Positions 35,517-48,059 of a stretch of 64,000 nucleotides of DNA are shown here, piece after piece. The stretch covers positions 26,160,605 through 26,224,604 of the forward strand of contig NC_045130.1 of assembly GCF_007655135.1 (NCBI RefSeq), written 5' to 3'. Below the pieces are notes generated by a model. The model saw only the letters and a program-made list of their open reading frames with translations, did not search any database and was not told where the DNA came from. The first letter of the stretch is position 1; every line of letters starts with the position of its first letter. Source of the DNA: Punica granatum. Lineage: Eukaryota > Streptophyta > Magnoliopsida > Myrtales > Lythraceae. Made by a program: the position numbers and the translations under genes.

Positions 35517-36354
35517 GGGGCGTTTTCCAGAAAAGCATATATTTGGTCCTCGACATAAAGCAGGAGGTTCAAATCATCCCTTTCTCTTTTATTTTTCTTT
35601 TTTAATTTCATTCTTTACGTTACAGTAAATTTTTTATTCGATTCTTTTTCCAATTGAATTGCTAATGTAACAGTTAATTCGATGCCACATGTACATATAT
35701 GGTTACTTGTCATTTTAACTTTAATTTAGTCAAACTTTCATGAACAAAAATTTTGAAAAATTGAAACAAAAAAGAGCTGCTAAAAACTCTTCGGAAAAAG
35801 AGAGATGGAAGATAGAGGGGGCGCTGGTGGCTTGGCCCTGAGTCACCGACAGGCCACCATTGACCTCGAAGGGGAAAGAGGGGCTCTCGCCCTGAGCCAT
35901 GGATTGCCCATACGATGTTGCCGATGGCCAATCTTATCATTACCCTCCTTCTCTCACAAGAGAGTGAAGGGGCTCAAATCTGGCTGTGGTGGTCCACCCC
36001 TCTTCCCCCATTGCCGCTGGTGAGGTCGTCAAAGGCTCAAGAGGGCACTAGCGCCCGCACCTGAGGCGATGGTAGCCACAGCGAGCCACCACTGCCCCCT
36101 TTCTCCTCTTTTGACAGTTCATCTAAAAATATCAAAAACTTTTTATTGTAAATAAAATTCAAATAACATGCAAGCAGAAACATGTGCATGACACCGTATT
36201 AAGTACCACATCAGCAAGATTGAATAAATTGATTGACAAAAGGATCAAATAAAAAATTTATCGTAACATAAACGATGAAGTTGAAATAATAAATGAAAAG
36301 AATGAAATTAAACATCCCGCCAAACATAAAAAGACCAATTGCATATTTTTCCCT
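35517..36354. mobile_element. Foldback (long-TIR) element with a GC-rich core
   Basis: The left arm (about 35517-35790) and right arm (about 36110-36354) are inverted copies. The left arm has CAGTAAATTTTTTATTCGATT and the complement of the right arm has CGATAAATTTTTTATTTGATC. The left end reads TTTTCCAGAAAAGCATAT and the right end, reversed, reads AGGGAAAAATATGCAATTGG. Between the arms are about 320 bp of GC-rich sequence with repeated GGCCCTGAG/GCCACCA motifs, unlike the AT-rich surroundings. I see no transposase and could not find a convincing target duplication, so the superfamily is open. Confidence 0.55.
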
Positions 36355-36985
36355 ATGAATCGTCTTAAATTTTTAAAATCGTAGTTTTCCTAATCGAAGC
36401 TTACTTGGAAACTATATTACAACGATGAAACCATCCCAAAAAAAGGTCTCGCTTCTCGGTGTCCCAAATCAAGAAAATTAAACATTAAAGACAAAATTCA
36501 TGTATTCTAAAAATTTAACAAGAATTAAAACGAGACAGTAAAAAAAGAGGCATAAAGGGAATAAAAGCTAAGCTCTTCTAAACACAATCAAAGGTCTACA
36601 AAATCTCGACTGGCAAAACGATGATGAGGACGGTAGTTACTGGCGAGGTGGAGCACGACGACGACTTTCTCCGGTAATTTTGAAGGAGAAGAAGAGAATA
36701 TGCACTAGGGTTTCGTTTCTTCAGTTCTAATTTAATTTCTATTCATTTTTCCTATAAAGAATCACAAGTGGAGCATCGAGTTATTTGTTATGCAGTTCCT
36801 TATTTTTATTATTTTATTTATTAGAATGTTCTAATTCCATATATATTAAACAGAATATATGAAAATATATATATATATATATTTGGAATAGGACAGTGTT
36901 TTTTCAGATTAAATTGCAGTCACCTTAAAACCGAATTATTTGAAATTTAATTTGGGGACCAAATTTTTTCTGAAATTGAATAATT
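36355..36985. other. Intergenic DNA, no gene recognised
   Basis: AT-rich sequence with a TA microsatellite at about 36868-36882. A GA/CT-rich stretch at 36610-36720 looks like a transcribed leader of something on the minus strand, but no coding region follows it. Confidence 0.4.
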
Positions 36986-36989
36986 TTAT

Positions 36990-38750
36990 TTTTTCGGTTC
37001 CACAGAAACGGTAATCTTCTTGAGAAATTCTTGAGTATTCTCTTGGAGGCTTTAGGATTCATAGAGTAAGAGAATTGTGAAAATAAAGAAGGTTGTAAGA
37101 CTCTTCTCGGGTTAGGTTTGGTAACGGGGCTAGGAAATACGAGTGCGATCTTTGTTGTAATCTCTTGTTTTTGATATAGTGGATACTCTTACTTTGTCAT
37201 GAATGTTTTCCTCGCCTTAAGGTTTTTACCACGTATATTTGATGTTGTTTACTTTTTTGATTTCTCGTTCTAATCTCGTTCGGGCATCTTGCTTCAACAA
37301 GTGGTATTAGAGCACAGGTATCAGAGCTATTGAAGATGTCAGGCGCGAGATTTGAGGTGGAGAAATTCGATGGGGCGAACGACCTCGAATTGTGTCGAAT
37401 AGAGATAAAGGCTTTTCCAGTGGAGCACGGCCTTGATGAAGCACTAGAAGGAGAGGGTAAGCTGCCCATGATCCTGTCACCGGACGAGAAGTTCGTGTTG
37501 GATCTCACCAACGTTGATATCAAGATAAGTGACGAGGTTTAAGCCTTATTATTGTTGGGCACTCTGTTTGAGTCCTATGAGAGGCTCATCATCACCTTGC
37601 TTTACGGGAGAACAAGTATCATCATAGAGGACGTCAATGTGGCGTTAAACTCGAAAGAGTTGTGGAAGAAGGTGATCATTTATCAGAGGAGTAACGGTGA
37701 GGGACCGACCGCGAGGGGCAGAATGAATTGTCCAAGGCAAAAATTCCTAGCAACGACGAATATGGGGTAACGAAGCAAAGCAATGGGGAAGATGATATTC
37801 TCACAGTTAAAGCGAATGGGGGGACAAAGACCCTCACTATATCGAGTCGGTGAGGTACATTGTGGGTTCTTGATTGGGGTAACTCTTATCATATTTGTCA
37901 TGATAAAGAATTATTTCCCGCTTATTGGTCGACAGAGGGTGGAAGAATTCTTATTGCTAGTCAGACATGTGATATTGTCGGGATTGGTAGAGTTAAAATC
38001 GAGATCTATGATGGTTGTAAGGTAACATTGTCAAATGTTAGGCATGTCTAGGTATAAGGAAAAATTTGATATCGTTAGGGGGTTTTGATGGTCTTGGTTG
38101 TAAGTACAGGATCCAGGACGGAGTCATGAAAGTCTCGGAAGGTGCTCTTGTATTGATGATAGGGGTGCTACTGGAAGGATTGTATGCCTTGCAAAGTAAA
38201 ACTGGATCTACGTCAGCAATGGAGTGGACTCCTGAAGAAAAGTACTTTGATGTTCTCGGGCACGGAGGGGTGAACCAGTGTAGGGAGTGCAGGATGGTTA
38301 GTAAGTCGAAATCCCTAGTGAGAAGATATGTTGCTTTTGACAAAGCTGCCTTGACCAAGCATTGTAAGAGTGCATCCCGAGTGAAGGTGGAGCCTTGTGT
38401 GAAGGCGACATCTTGGAAGAAGGTGGAGTTTAAAGACTCGAAAACACTTGAACCTCAGACTGTGGTGATAGAGGATGTTCAGACGGGAAGGTCTAAGAGT
38501 AGGCAGCATTCTCTATGGATTAGTTCGTGAACAAGCAACGGGTAGAGGAAGCCACCGCTAAAGAAATATGGGCTTAGAGAACTAGTGGTTTTGGAGAATG
38601 CTGAAGCCGTGGCGAATTCGGCTTGTCTCATGGTCAGTGAAAGTTCTGCAAAAATTTCGACGAAGCTCGACACCTCCGAAAAGTCCATGGGTGGATTGGA
38701 CTTGAGCAACACGTGCAAGAGCGAAGGTGGAGCCTGTAAAATGGAGATTT
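36990..38750 (+). mobile_element. Deleted Ty1/copia remnant (second copia lineage)
   Basis: It starts in an LTR-like leader (36990-37305), then a tRNA-Met-type primer site GTGGTATTAGAGC (about 37301-37313). Gag starts at 37336 (SGARFEVEKFDGANDLELCR), but only its first and last parts are present; the middle of the gag domain has been deleted so that EKF jumps to VLDLTNVDIKISDE. The pre-integrase part follows (37860-38360: WGNSYHICHD, SNVRHV). Then come unrelated or scrambled pol pieces up to 38540. No reverse transcriptase is visible. A polypurine-like AAAATGGAGATT (38738-38749) closes it. Confidence 0.7.
37336..37770 (+). pseudogene. Copia gag fragment with an internal deletion
   Basis: The N-terminal motif FEVEKFDGANDLE and the later motif LLLLGTLFESYE...LLYGRTSIIIEDVNVALNSKEL are characteristic of copia gag (UBN2-type domain). 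The roughly 90 residues normally between EALEGEGKLP..SPDEK and VDLTNVDIK are missing. A stop at 37540 splits the rest. Confidence 0.7.
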
Positions 38751-39355
38751 GTTAGAGGTGTCTCGCATCAAACCTAGGAGACTTGAAGACCCAAAGACTT
38801 GGAAAAGACCTAACTCGAGAAGAGTCTCATAATCCTCTCAATTCTCACAATTCTCTTACTCTATGAAAACCCTAGAGACTCCAAGAGAGAAAACCCGAAA
38901 ATTTTCAAGAAGATTACAAGTGATTTTCCGATCTCACACACATTACATTAATTGTCTTACGAGGCCCATCCCGTACGTATAGATTCGAGAGCCCAAATAT
39001 CCTCTAGAATATACCCAAAATATCCCTAAATCACCTACGAAGATTTTTCCTTTGAATAAATTCTAAGTTGCAATGAAATCGAATCAAAACGGAAACTAAA
39101 TTATGAGGAAATCTCACACTTAGCCTTTCGTGTCGCAACACCACTTTTTGTGTCACAGCACCATGCTTCTTTTCGCCTCTGTACTTTTGTGTCGCGACAC
39201 ACTTGGGACTGTGCGCAACACGCTATGTTGATTCGTCCTCCTTATCTTCGGTTGATCTTTGTTGTTGTTTCCGAATCTTTGGATCTTCGAGGTCTTCACG
39301 GAATACGTGACACATCTCAACATATATATTTGGCCATATTCTTACAATCATATAA
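38751..39355. repeat. LTR-like sequence, partly inverted relative to the 36990 leader
   Basis: The + strand reads TTGTTAGAGGTGTCTCGCATC right after a purine tract, as a copia 3' LTR would begin. Yet 38790-38945 matches the leader at 36995-37125 in the opposite orientation (shared TCATAGAGTAAGAGAATTGTGA). Further right is a palindrome-rich stretch with GTGTCGCGACAC (39190). Either the LTR family is internally inverted or two elements met here head to head. Confidence 0.5.
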
Positions 39356-40540
39356 ATAGATAGGTTTTGTTATATAATTCTAGTTCGTTGAGAATATAAA
39401 ATTTCCATGCATGACAATAATGTATATGAAATATCAATAAAGCACCCATATATTTGTGAGCATTGAGTGCCAAGTGTTTGATTATAAATTAAATAGCATC
39501 TATAGCCGTAGGTTTCATAGCAAATTCTAAAAGCATATGCGTGTTTATCACAAGAGGAAGAAAGTGATATCTGCATTAGCTGTATACTAAAATCCCAGTA
39601 TGCCCATCAAGCCACCAGAGTTTTGTCTACATGAGCAAAGAGATATATATCAATTCGAATGTAGGAAAAAAGGGGTAGAAAATTGAGAAGTCTTCCATGC
39701 CATTTGATTTTTGAGAAATATTTTTCAGGTAGGGCTAGGGGCAATATTGTCACGGAGATTACCAATAATTGAGATATCAAGCAGTCAAGTTGAGCAATGT
39801 AAGGGGTCACTTCGGATAGATTCCCACGGGAAGTTGAAAGCGAAGAAATCATCTCATTCACACCCAACCCAACCCAATCCAACTCCTAGTCTATAAGAGG
39901 GTCCACTCCAACTTAGGAGAGTTTATGTAAATTAATTCTTACTGATTTCTAATGTTTTGGTGGTGGATCGCGCCTTATAAAAGTAATCACATCGACCAAA
40001 ACTGTAATCCACTAATCCAAATCCCCTATTTTTAATTAAAATATAAAAGTTCCCATCTATAAAAGAGCATGTAATCCAAAAAAAACTGAGGTTGGATGTA
40101 GTGATTGCACTCTTGACCAGCAATCGAGAGTCTTGATTCGATTTTCCCTGAACTCTTTTGTCTCCTCTTTCCATATTCCATATCTCCATGTTTGTAATAA
40201 ACAAATATTCGGTGAGAATTATCCAGTTATTTTCTCGTATAACACTCAATTTGAATACCTAAAAGTGGAAATCGACTTTACAGTGAACTCACAGATTTTC
40301 ATTTATAAACATTTTGATTGGTTCTTACTAATTCAAAGTGAATGAGTAATTAATAATTATAACATGTCCATGTACATCTCTTATAATAATAATAATAAAA
40401 GAATGAATGAGTAATACTCAATCATATTTTGTAATTGAGAAAAGGAAAAAAAATAAAAAAAAGAACAACCCGAAGGGCTGTACAGTCATTTAAATTCATC
40501 CCCATGATTTTTCTTTTTGGAGAACTAACCCCCTTGATCA
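39356..40540. other. Intergenic DNA upstream of the transporter gene
   Basis: AT-rich, without recognisable coding sequence apart from a SINE-like head at 40091-40170. It probably contains the distal promoter of the transporter gene. Confidence 0.45.
40091..40170 (+). repeat. SINE-like repeat, copy 3 (head only)
   Basis: GTAGTGATTGCACTCTTGACCA, then GCAATCGAGAGTCTTGATTCGAT, parallels AGTGATGTACGTTCTCACC and GTAATCAAGAGTTTTCGG at 35185. The tail is missing or unrecognisable. Confidence 0.4.
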
Positions 40541-40547
40541 TCTTCGT

Positions 40548-40554
40548 TATATAA
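40548..40554 (+). promoter_or_regulatory. Likely TATA box of the OPT transporter gene
   Basis: TATATAA in TTCGTTATATAACAGCC, 155 bases before the start codon. It is followed by a C/T-rich leader, a usual plant arrangement. Confidence 0.6.
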
Positions 40555-40573
40555 CAGCCTCTGCTTCAGTCTT

Positions 40574-40617
40574 CTCTCTCTGTCTACCTCTCTAACTCTC
40601 TCTGTCTACCTCTCTCA
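40574..40617 (+). repeat. 22-bp duplicated pyrimidine tract in the 5' UTR
   Basis: Two back-to-back copies of CTCTCTCTGTCTACCTCTCT plus two bases. Pyrimidine-rich leaders are common close to plant transcription starts; the duplication is recent enough to be exact over 20 bases. Confidence 0.8.
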
Positions 40618-40708
40618 TGCTCAGTACTCCGCCACAGACAAGAGGGAAAGAGCAAAGAGAGTTGCAGGGAGAAGGGACACGCAGTGAGCTCAAGCCAAGC
40701 CCCCATCA

Positions 40709-43700
40709 ATGGCAACAAAGACCCGCGATGCCGAGATGCACAACAATGGAGACTACACCTCTGCCGGCGCCGATGAGGACCGGTGCTCGGTGGAGGAAGT
40801 GGCGCTTGTGGTGCCAGAGACCGACGACCCCTCCATGCCGGTGATGACCTTCCGGGCATGGATCCTAGGCATAACCTCCTGCGTCCTCCTCATCTTCCTC
40901 AACACTTTCTTCACGTACCGCACCCAGCCGCTCGTCATCTCAGCCATTCTCATGCAGATCACCGTCCTGCCCATCGGCAAGTTCATGGCCCGGTATAATC
41001 TACAGCTCACAATGATACAACATTTTTATGGACAAGTTAGTAAAGGAACCAATTTGGGTAGGCAAAAAGGAATAATCCTTTTTTTCTTCTTGAATATTTT
41101 TTTTAATTTTTTAATTGAAGCTCGTAATTGATTAGTTGTCCTTTTTTTCCCTTCTTTTTGCCTAATTTCAAAGAAAAATTCAATGAAAAAGGTGAAGTAT
41201 GGTGACATAAGCGGATCCTCACATAAAACTAATACGTTTTTGGTTCGATGGTGAGCAATTTCAGGGTACTTCCGAAGGAGGAGTACACCGCGTTCGGGTA
41301 CAGGTTTAGCCTCAACCCGGGGCCATTCAACATGAAGGAGCATGTCATCATCACCATCTTTGCAAATTGCGGGGTCTCCATTGGAGGAGGAGATGCTTAC
41401 TCCATTGGAGCAATCACTGTGATGAAGGCTTACTACAAGCAGAACCTCAGCTTCCTCTGCGCCTTCCTCATCGTCCTTACTACCCAGGTAATTGATTAAT
41501 TAATTAATTTATTTATTTATTTATAGTTAGAAAATATATAGAAGAAAAGGATACTGGGTCTCTATCCATTTGCTCTCTGAAAATGTTTCTGAATTATTGG
41601 TTGGGGGGGGACTCAGGAGGGAGTTGTTCTTTGCACCCTGAACTTCTTATTTTGTTCACTTTGCACCCTGAAGTTGAAAAAGGAACCTCAGAGAAGCTAC
41701 CCACTGTAACTTTCAGGATTTTATGCAAATTTGAGGCTAAATTAAAAACTAGTTATCTATGTTATGACACTCAAATTTTTCATGGTTGTGTGTCGCCAAC
41801 AAAAAAATTAAGTGAACCAAAAAGTAAAGTTGGTGCGAGAATTGGTGTTACATACGTAATACTCAGTAGGTGCTAAACTGAATTGCCCGTTTAACTCCAG
41901 GGTGTGCTAAGGAAAATTCTCTAAAATGTAAGCACTTTTGGAAGTTGGAATGGATGTCCAAACCAACAAACGCAAAAAGCCAAACGTTCCAAAGAACGAC
42001 AAAAGGTTGCGTTGAAATGTCAAGACAATCTTAAAAAGACCTTGGAAGTTTGGGGTTGCATTTTTAGTGGAGGATAGGTTTCCCCATTTCCCGTTTCTGA
42101 AAAATGACATAATTATTGCTTTTCTGTTTTTCCAGATAAAATAACTCTGGAACTTATTTATATCGTGCTTTTTTTTTTCCCTTCAAGTGAGACCACGGTT
42201 ATCTTCTCGGCTAATATTCCAGGGAAATGAAATAGATTCCTTCGTGGAATCCCAATATGTCTTGGGGGAAAAAAAAATGAAGTCCCAATATGTCATTTTG
42301 CGCATGGAGCAAGCAAAACAACTTTTTCTCAATTTTCACTTTTCAGAACCTTCAATTTTTCACAGGGACCAGACCAAGCAAAACAAATAGTACAGTTATG
42401 AATACGTTGTAAATAACTACCAATAATTTTCGATTTTGGTCCAAGGTTTTCCGCTTTCTCCCTGCTAATCTGGAACTCCAAATTTGAAACCGCCGAATAC
42501 CCTTTTTCCGCGTTATGAGATATACATTTTTCAGTTTTATATCCCGAACATATATGTAAGGTAATCGGTCGAAATATTAATTTCATTTTTCTCATCCACT
42601 GATATAGATATTGGGGTATGGATGGGCTGGAATGCTGAGAAAATATTTGGTGGACCCAGTTGAGATGTGGTGGCCTTCCAATGTCGCTCAGGTTTCCCTC
42701 TTCAGGTCTGTCAATCTCTTTATTTGTCTTCCCCTATCTCGGCTATAAATAAATTCGAACTTTTGATTTTGGTAGTAGAATAATTGTTTAGACCCTAGAG
42801 GAAGTATCTGTTCTGTTTCGTTCTCGTTTCGTTGCTTAATGGAGACTGTCGACATGATGTCTCGATGCCCATTTCTAATCCCATAATTTATTCTTTTTCA
42901 CGTGATAACAAATTCGCCATTGAGAGGGATAAGTAAAGCAAGTTGTGCCAATTTAAAATAACCAATCTTTCTGTTTAGAAAAAAAGAAGAATATTCTGCT
43001 CAAGATAATGACCAATCAATCTATCTCTTGTTTTGTCTAAAATTCCTCACTTTTGTGTGTCAGCCCATAGAAATGTCGAAGAATCACAACGTTATGTCCC
43101 TTTCTTTTTCAGGGCATTACACGAAAAGGAGCACAAATCAAAAGGGCTGACCCGAATGCAATTCTTTCTCATCGCGATGGGGGCGAGCTTCGCTTATTAC
43201 GCGCTTCCGGGCTATCTTTTCACAATTCTGACCTTCTTCTCTTGGGTCTGCTGGGCGTGGCCCAATAGCATCACGGCCCAGCAAGTCGGGTCAGCTTACC
43301 ACGGGCTTGGTGTTGGGGCCTTCACCCTTGACTGGGCCGGGATCTCCGCATATCACGGGAGCCCGCTTGTGACACCGTGGTCCTCCATCGTCAATGTCGG
43401 CGTCGGCTTCATCATGTTCATCTACATAATTGTGCCTCTGTGCTACTGGAAGTATAACACTTTCGATGCACGCAAGTTCCCGATCTTTTCGAACCAGTTG
43501 TTCAAATCGGATGGGCAGAAATACGATACCACCAAGATCTTGACCCCACAGTTCGATCTTAATGTCGCTGCTTATGATAGTTACGGGAAGCTGTATCTCA
43601 GTCCTCTGTTTGCCCTATCGATTGGGTCGGGATTCGCCCGGTTTACCGCCACTCTCACCCATGTGGCACTTTTCCATGGCTGGTAATGAGACGTTTCATG

Positions 43701-45230
43701 CACCTGAAAGAATACGATGCAGCTTCTGTTGGTGCACATTTGGTGCAGAAATATAAAGAATGAATCGCATTATAGAACGAGTTTTTGTTTCATTTCCGTT
43801 CTACTAGGCTAATTCCACCGAATTTGGTTCATGCTGATGAGTCTGCTATCACATTATCCATATCAAAATCTGAATTTGGTTTAAGAAGTGATCAAAATCT
43901 TTTAACTGTCTCGATAAATTTTGCAACTAATTCTTTTATATTTCCTGTTGCGTAGGGATATTATACAGCAGAGCCGGCAGGCAATGACCAACGCGAAGTT
44001 GGACATCCATGCGAAGCTCATGAGAAGCTACAAACAAGTGCCCCAGTGGTGGTTCCTCTTACTATTAGCCGGAAGCGTTGCAGTCTCCCTGCTGATGTCC
44101 TTCATATGGAAAGATGACGTCCAATTGCCCTGGTGGGGAATGCTCTTCGCCTTTGGCTTGGCTTGGATCGTCACTCTCCCCATCGGTGTCATTCAAGCAA
44201 CTACCAATCAGGTTCCAACCATCATTTCCCAATATTTTAGTGCCTTGTCGAAGACGAATGAAGCAGTTCTGATGCTGGAGTATTGAATTGACAACTTTCT
44301 TTTTCTTTCTTGTGTCATTTTTGCAGCAACCTGGGTACGATATTATTGCACAGTTCATTATCGGTTATATTCTACCAGGAAAGCCAATCGCAAACTTGCT
44401 TTTCAAAATATATGGACGGATCAGCACTGTCCATGCCTTGTCTTTCCTGTCTGACCTTAAACTTGGGCACTACATGAAGATCCCACCTCGTTGTATGTAC
44501 GTGGCGCAGGTATGCCTTCTTCGTATGCATATTTAGACGCAATTTTGGAGTAATCAGGGATCTCAAACACAACTGATATGAACTATATGGTCTGTGCTTG
44601 CTTTGGGTGTAGCTTGTGGGAACCATAGTTTCTGCAATAGTCAATCTTGGGGTGGCATGGTGGATGCTGGAGAGCATCGAGAACATATGTGATGTCGAAG
44701 CTCTGCATCCCGACAGCCCATGGACATGCCCCAAGTACCGGGTCACATTCGATGCCTCAGTCATATGGGGCTTAATAGGGCCTAGACGACTCTTTGGACC
44801 CAGAGGGCTGTACAGGAACCTAGTCTGGCTGTTCCTCATCGGTGCAGTCCTTCCCGTTCCCATCTGGGCCTTGAGCAAAATCTTTCCGGACAAGAAATGG
44901 ATTCCCCTGATAAACATTCCTGTCATTTCGTACGGGTTTGCAGGGATGCCCCCGGCGACCCCGACCAACATCGCAAGCTGGCTAACCACTGGGGCGATCT
45001 TCAACTACTTTGTGTTCAAGTACCACAAGCGCTGGTGGCAGAAGTACAACTACGTCCTTTCAGCGGCCTTGGATGCAGGGACCGCCTTCATGGGCGTGCT
45101 TTTGTTCTTCGCTTTGCAAAATGAGGGCAAGAATCTGAAGTGGTGGGGCACAGAGCTCGATCACTGTCCTCTGGCCACGTGTCCCACCCAACCGGGGATC
45201 ATCGTGGAAGGATGTCCGGTCTTCAAGTAG
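40709..45230 (+). CDS. OPT-family oligopeptide transporter (seven exons, 743 aa)
   Basis: Proton-coupled uptake of small peptides, glutathione-like compounds or metal chelates across a membrane is the family role. Exons are 40709-40992, 41265-41487, 42608-42705, 43113-43682, 43956-44211, 44327-44509 and 44613-45230. All junctions are GT..AG and the sum is 744 codons, the usual length for plant OPTs. The protein has a soluble acidic N-terminus with the family motif [14 protein letters not shown] (28-41), NPG (112-114), many hydrophobic helices throughout, and KIPPR (528-532), all diagnostic. The C-terminus is rich in Cys (about [11 protein letters not shown]). The start is the first ATG after the C/T-rich leader. 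One oddity is Trp at residue 392, across the exon 4/5 junction, in HGWDI, where I would expect Arg or Lys. By overall similarity it resembles the OPT5-type plant clade, but substrate cannot be read from sequence. Confidence 0.96.
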
Positions 45231-45940
45231 CTCGTGTCACCGGTATTCATAGAATTACGGGGTACCGGAGAATTTATAAGGAAGGAGAGGTGAGGAGAAT
45301 TTCATAGCTAATTATAGCTTGGTGACTGAAAGTTAAATAACCCATATAGCTTTGTACATTAATTGCTTGGAACAAGAACTTCCGTTTGAGTGAGATGGCC
45401 TCCCTCTGTTCACCTTTTACTTTAAAGGCCTCCATTGTTTCTGCCTGCCCACTATGTTTAGCTGAAAAATACGATTGAACTTGAAGTAACAAACATCAAT
45501 CATAGGACTAACAAATTCATGTCCAAGGAAATACAAGAGCCAAACTGAACCCTGTATTAGGCAGATGTATCGAATCTTCGAAACCTTTCCTGACCGATCA
45601 TGATTCATGACGTCCGCAATCTGAAGATCTGTTGCGGACATTGTTGTTAAAAATTCGATTCTAACTCTTAGAAACTTAAAATTTACATTTTTTACTCTTT
45701 CATGGAGAGTCAACTTGCCACAAAAACTTAAATTTGATATACTCGAGTAGAAATGTGACTATATACCGTAAAATATAGTAGAAACTCAAGTCTGTCGAGT
45801 TAAAATTGATTCAGTTTATTGTACTTTTTAAATTAATATAAGGTCAATTAAATAAATTTCAAAAATGATTTTGTATTATAGTGGGTGCATTTTTACAAGG
45901 ATAGAGAATTTACTTATTACTCCATATTGACCTTGCAGAG
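45231..45940. other. 3' flank of the transporter gene
   Basis: The first 200 bases are the probable 3' untranslated region. The rest is AT-rich and unassigned up to the start of the pararetrovirus-like sequence. Confidence 0.5.
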
Positions 45941-46129
45941 CCAGGATCTTCTAATAAATCCATTAAGGAAGCATTCATGGTATTAGTGAAGGAGAATCTA
46001 ATAAATTCATTTCTCCGAAAAAGCTGCCAAGTACCCTAGGTAGTTGTCTTTCAGCATGTTCAAGGAGCCACAAGAAGACTTTGAGTCCTCCTCTCGCTAG
46101 GGAGAAGAGGATAATGAAGAATCCGGTGA

Positions 46130-47130
46130 GTTGCCCTAGTCATGGGATACTAATGGATATGACAAATCCTTCCCACCTATCAAAATGATGGGACGAGGAC
46201 CACCAGTGGATGAGCCAGCGGAAGAGATCCTTTCAGAAGCTTCCAATCAATCATTGGCCACAACACTGTCTAAAAGAGAAGAACATGTCTTTACTCTCGA
46301 TGACATCCCTAATTAGAAGTGGCTAGATCGACTTCAAGAGTTCCTTGCTTGGCTTTCTACCAAGAAGCTTACTCATTATAGTAATCACAATGTTTGGGTT
46401 GACTTTCCCTCAAGGTTTAGAGGAACTCTCAGAAACTGGTGGACCTCAGTAAATGTGCAAGAACAAATCCCCTTCTTTTGTAAAAACCAGCCCAAGCAAT
46501 TAGCATTATGCACCAATTCTTTATTGGTAATCCTGATGATCTAAAAGAGTTTAAGAGAATAGAGCTCTTTGAATGAAAGTGTTGCTCCTATAAAAGGAAA
46601 CACCTTGATCTTCACTTTAAGCATATAATGCGGCTCTTCTATGAGCTTGGGACAAACATTTCACTCAAGCAGGCGTTTCTCTCCTCAATTCATGCTCCTT
46701 CAACTAGGCCGACGGAACCATCCTTGCAAATAAAAAGAAAAAGGGTCATAGATTGCACTGTTGGAGAACTCGAAAAGGAGATTCATATTGCCCTTGAAGA
46801 TATTTGCATCAAAAAGAAGATTCTTCGAGATTATCTTAAGAGAGACAAAGCCATTGACAAGCATGTGGCCGAAGCTCTATATAAAGTGCTCATCAAAAGA
46901 CAAGTCCCGCGAATGCCACTCTAAGAAAAAGAAGCACTCCAAGAAGTGGTAGTGGGGAAAATCCAAAACCAAGCTTTATTATGGGAAATGGTGGAAGTAC
47001 TTGAGAAAGAAAAAAGAAGATAGGGAGGAAGTTGAAGTCCTCCAAATGCTACATGTGCAACAAACTAGGCCACTTTGCAAAAAACCGCCTGAATGTGCCA
47101 AAATAGAGCATTAAGATAGTCCAGCAACTA
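46130..47130 (+). pseudogene. Pararetrovirus coat-protein-like region, left arm (broken)
   Basis: Lys/Arg- and Glu-rich coding pieces with frameshifts. The best open part is 46628-46924. A zinc-knuckle-like C-x2-C-x4-H follows at about 47045-47085, whose last position is Arg instead of Cys. The coat protein would bind and package the genome; it is clearly not functional here. Naming rests on context and the basic zinc-knuckle tail. Confidence 0.6.
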
Positions 47131-47169
47131 AAGAATGCAACATGCATTTCTCTTGAGAAGATGATGTAG

Positions 47170-47750
47170 AATCCTTATTCTCTTGGTATTGTTAATTATG
47201 TCAAAGATTTTGTCCCCGGGATCTCAAGACTCACTCACCCTTTAGAAAAGATGCTTAAAAAGGATGCCCCTTAATAGGCGTCTCCCCAAACTCAAGCCAT
47301 AAGATAACTTAAGATTTAGATGCAGCCATTGCCGCCTCTCCATATCCCTTCCACAGGCAAGCGTATTCTCCATATTGACACCAGTGATTGGTACTGGGGT
47401 GCAATTCTAGTAGAAGAACTGTATGGAAGAAGAAACATTTGTGGTTATCATAGTGGCCAGTTCAAATAGTCAGAGCATCACTATTATTCAACCTTCAAGG
47501 AAATCCTAGCAGTGAAGTATGCAATTCAAAAGTTTGAGTTCCATCTTATCGGACATCATTTTGATGTGGAAATGGACATGTCCTCTTTCCTAAATATGTT
47601 TAAAGTTCAAGCAAAAGTAGGTTCCACATCCTCAACTTCTCCAATGGGCGGAATGGTTCTCCAAGTATAATTTTCAGGCCAAGCATGTAAAGAGCAAATA
47701 ATGTCTTTGTAAACTTCTTCTCAGGGGAACATCAGCCAGTCCATGACTAG
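47170..47750 (+). pseudogene. Pararetrovirus reverse transcriptase end and RNase H, left arm (broken)
   Basis: Begins at the end of the polymerase (VNYVKDFVPGISRLTHPLEK, about 47195-47255). RNase H follows with the catalytic-type HIDTSDWYWGAIL (about 47370-47410) and FKEILAVKYAIQKFEFHL (about 47500-47560). The protease and most of the reverse transcriptase that should precede it are absent, so a large deletion joins the zinc-knuckle region to the polymerase end. Stops and shifts remain within. Confidence 0.75.
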
Positions 47751-48059
47751 TCCAGCTCCTCCAACCCTCCCGGTCATTTGTATGTTCATAAACAAGGCCG
47801 CCTAACATGCAGCAGTGGGATTCATTAGCATCCTGGCTAGCTAGCAAACCTCAGAGGAGATATTCACTCTTGAAGTTGGTGACCGAGTCTAAACCCGCAC
47901 TTTCACCCACCAAGCTAAGGACCTCATATAGGAATACCAGCTCAAAGTTTTTAGGGATTATGGTGGACTAAATCTCAAGCCATATGGTCTCCATAAAAAA
48001 TAACTGTTCATCTATCCGCTCATACATCAGTTCCAGCAGTCATTCCCCGAACACCTCAA

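Noticed and set aside
44372..45004. 210-codon ORF on the minus strand
   Set aside because: Antisense shadow of the last exons of the OPT transporter.
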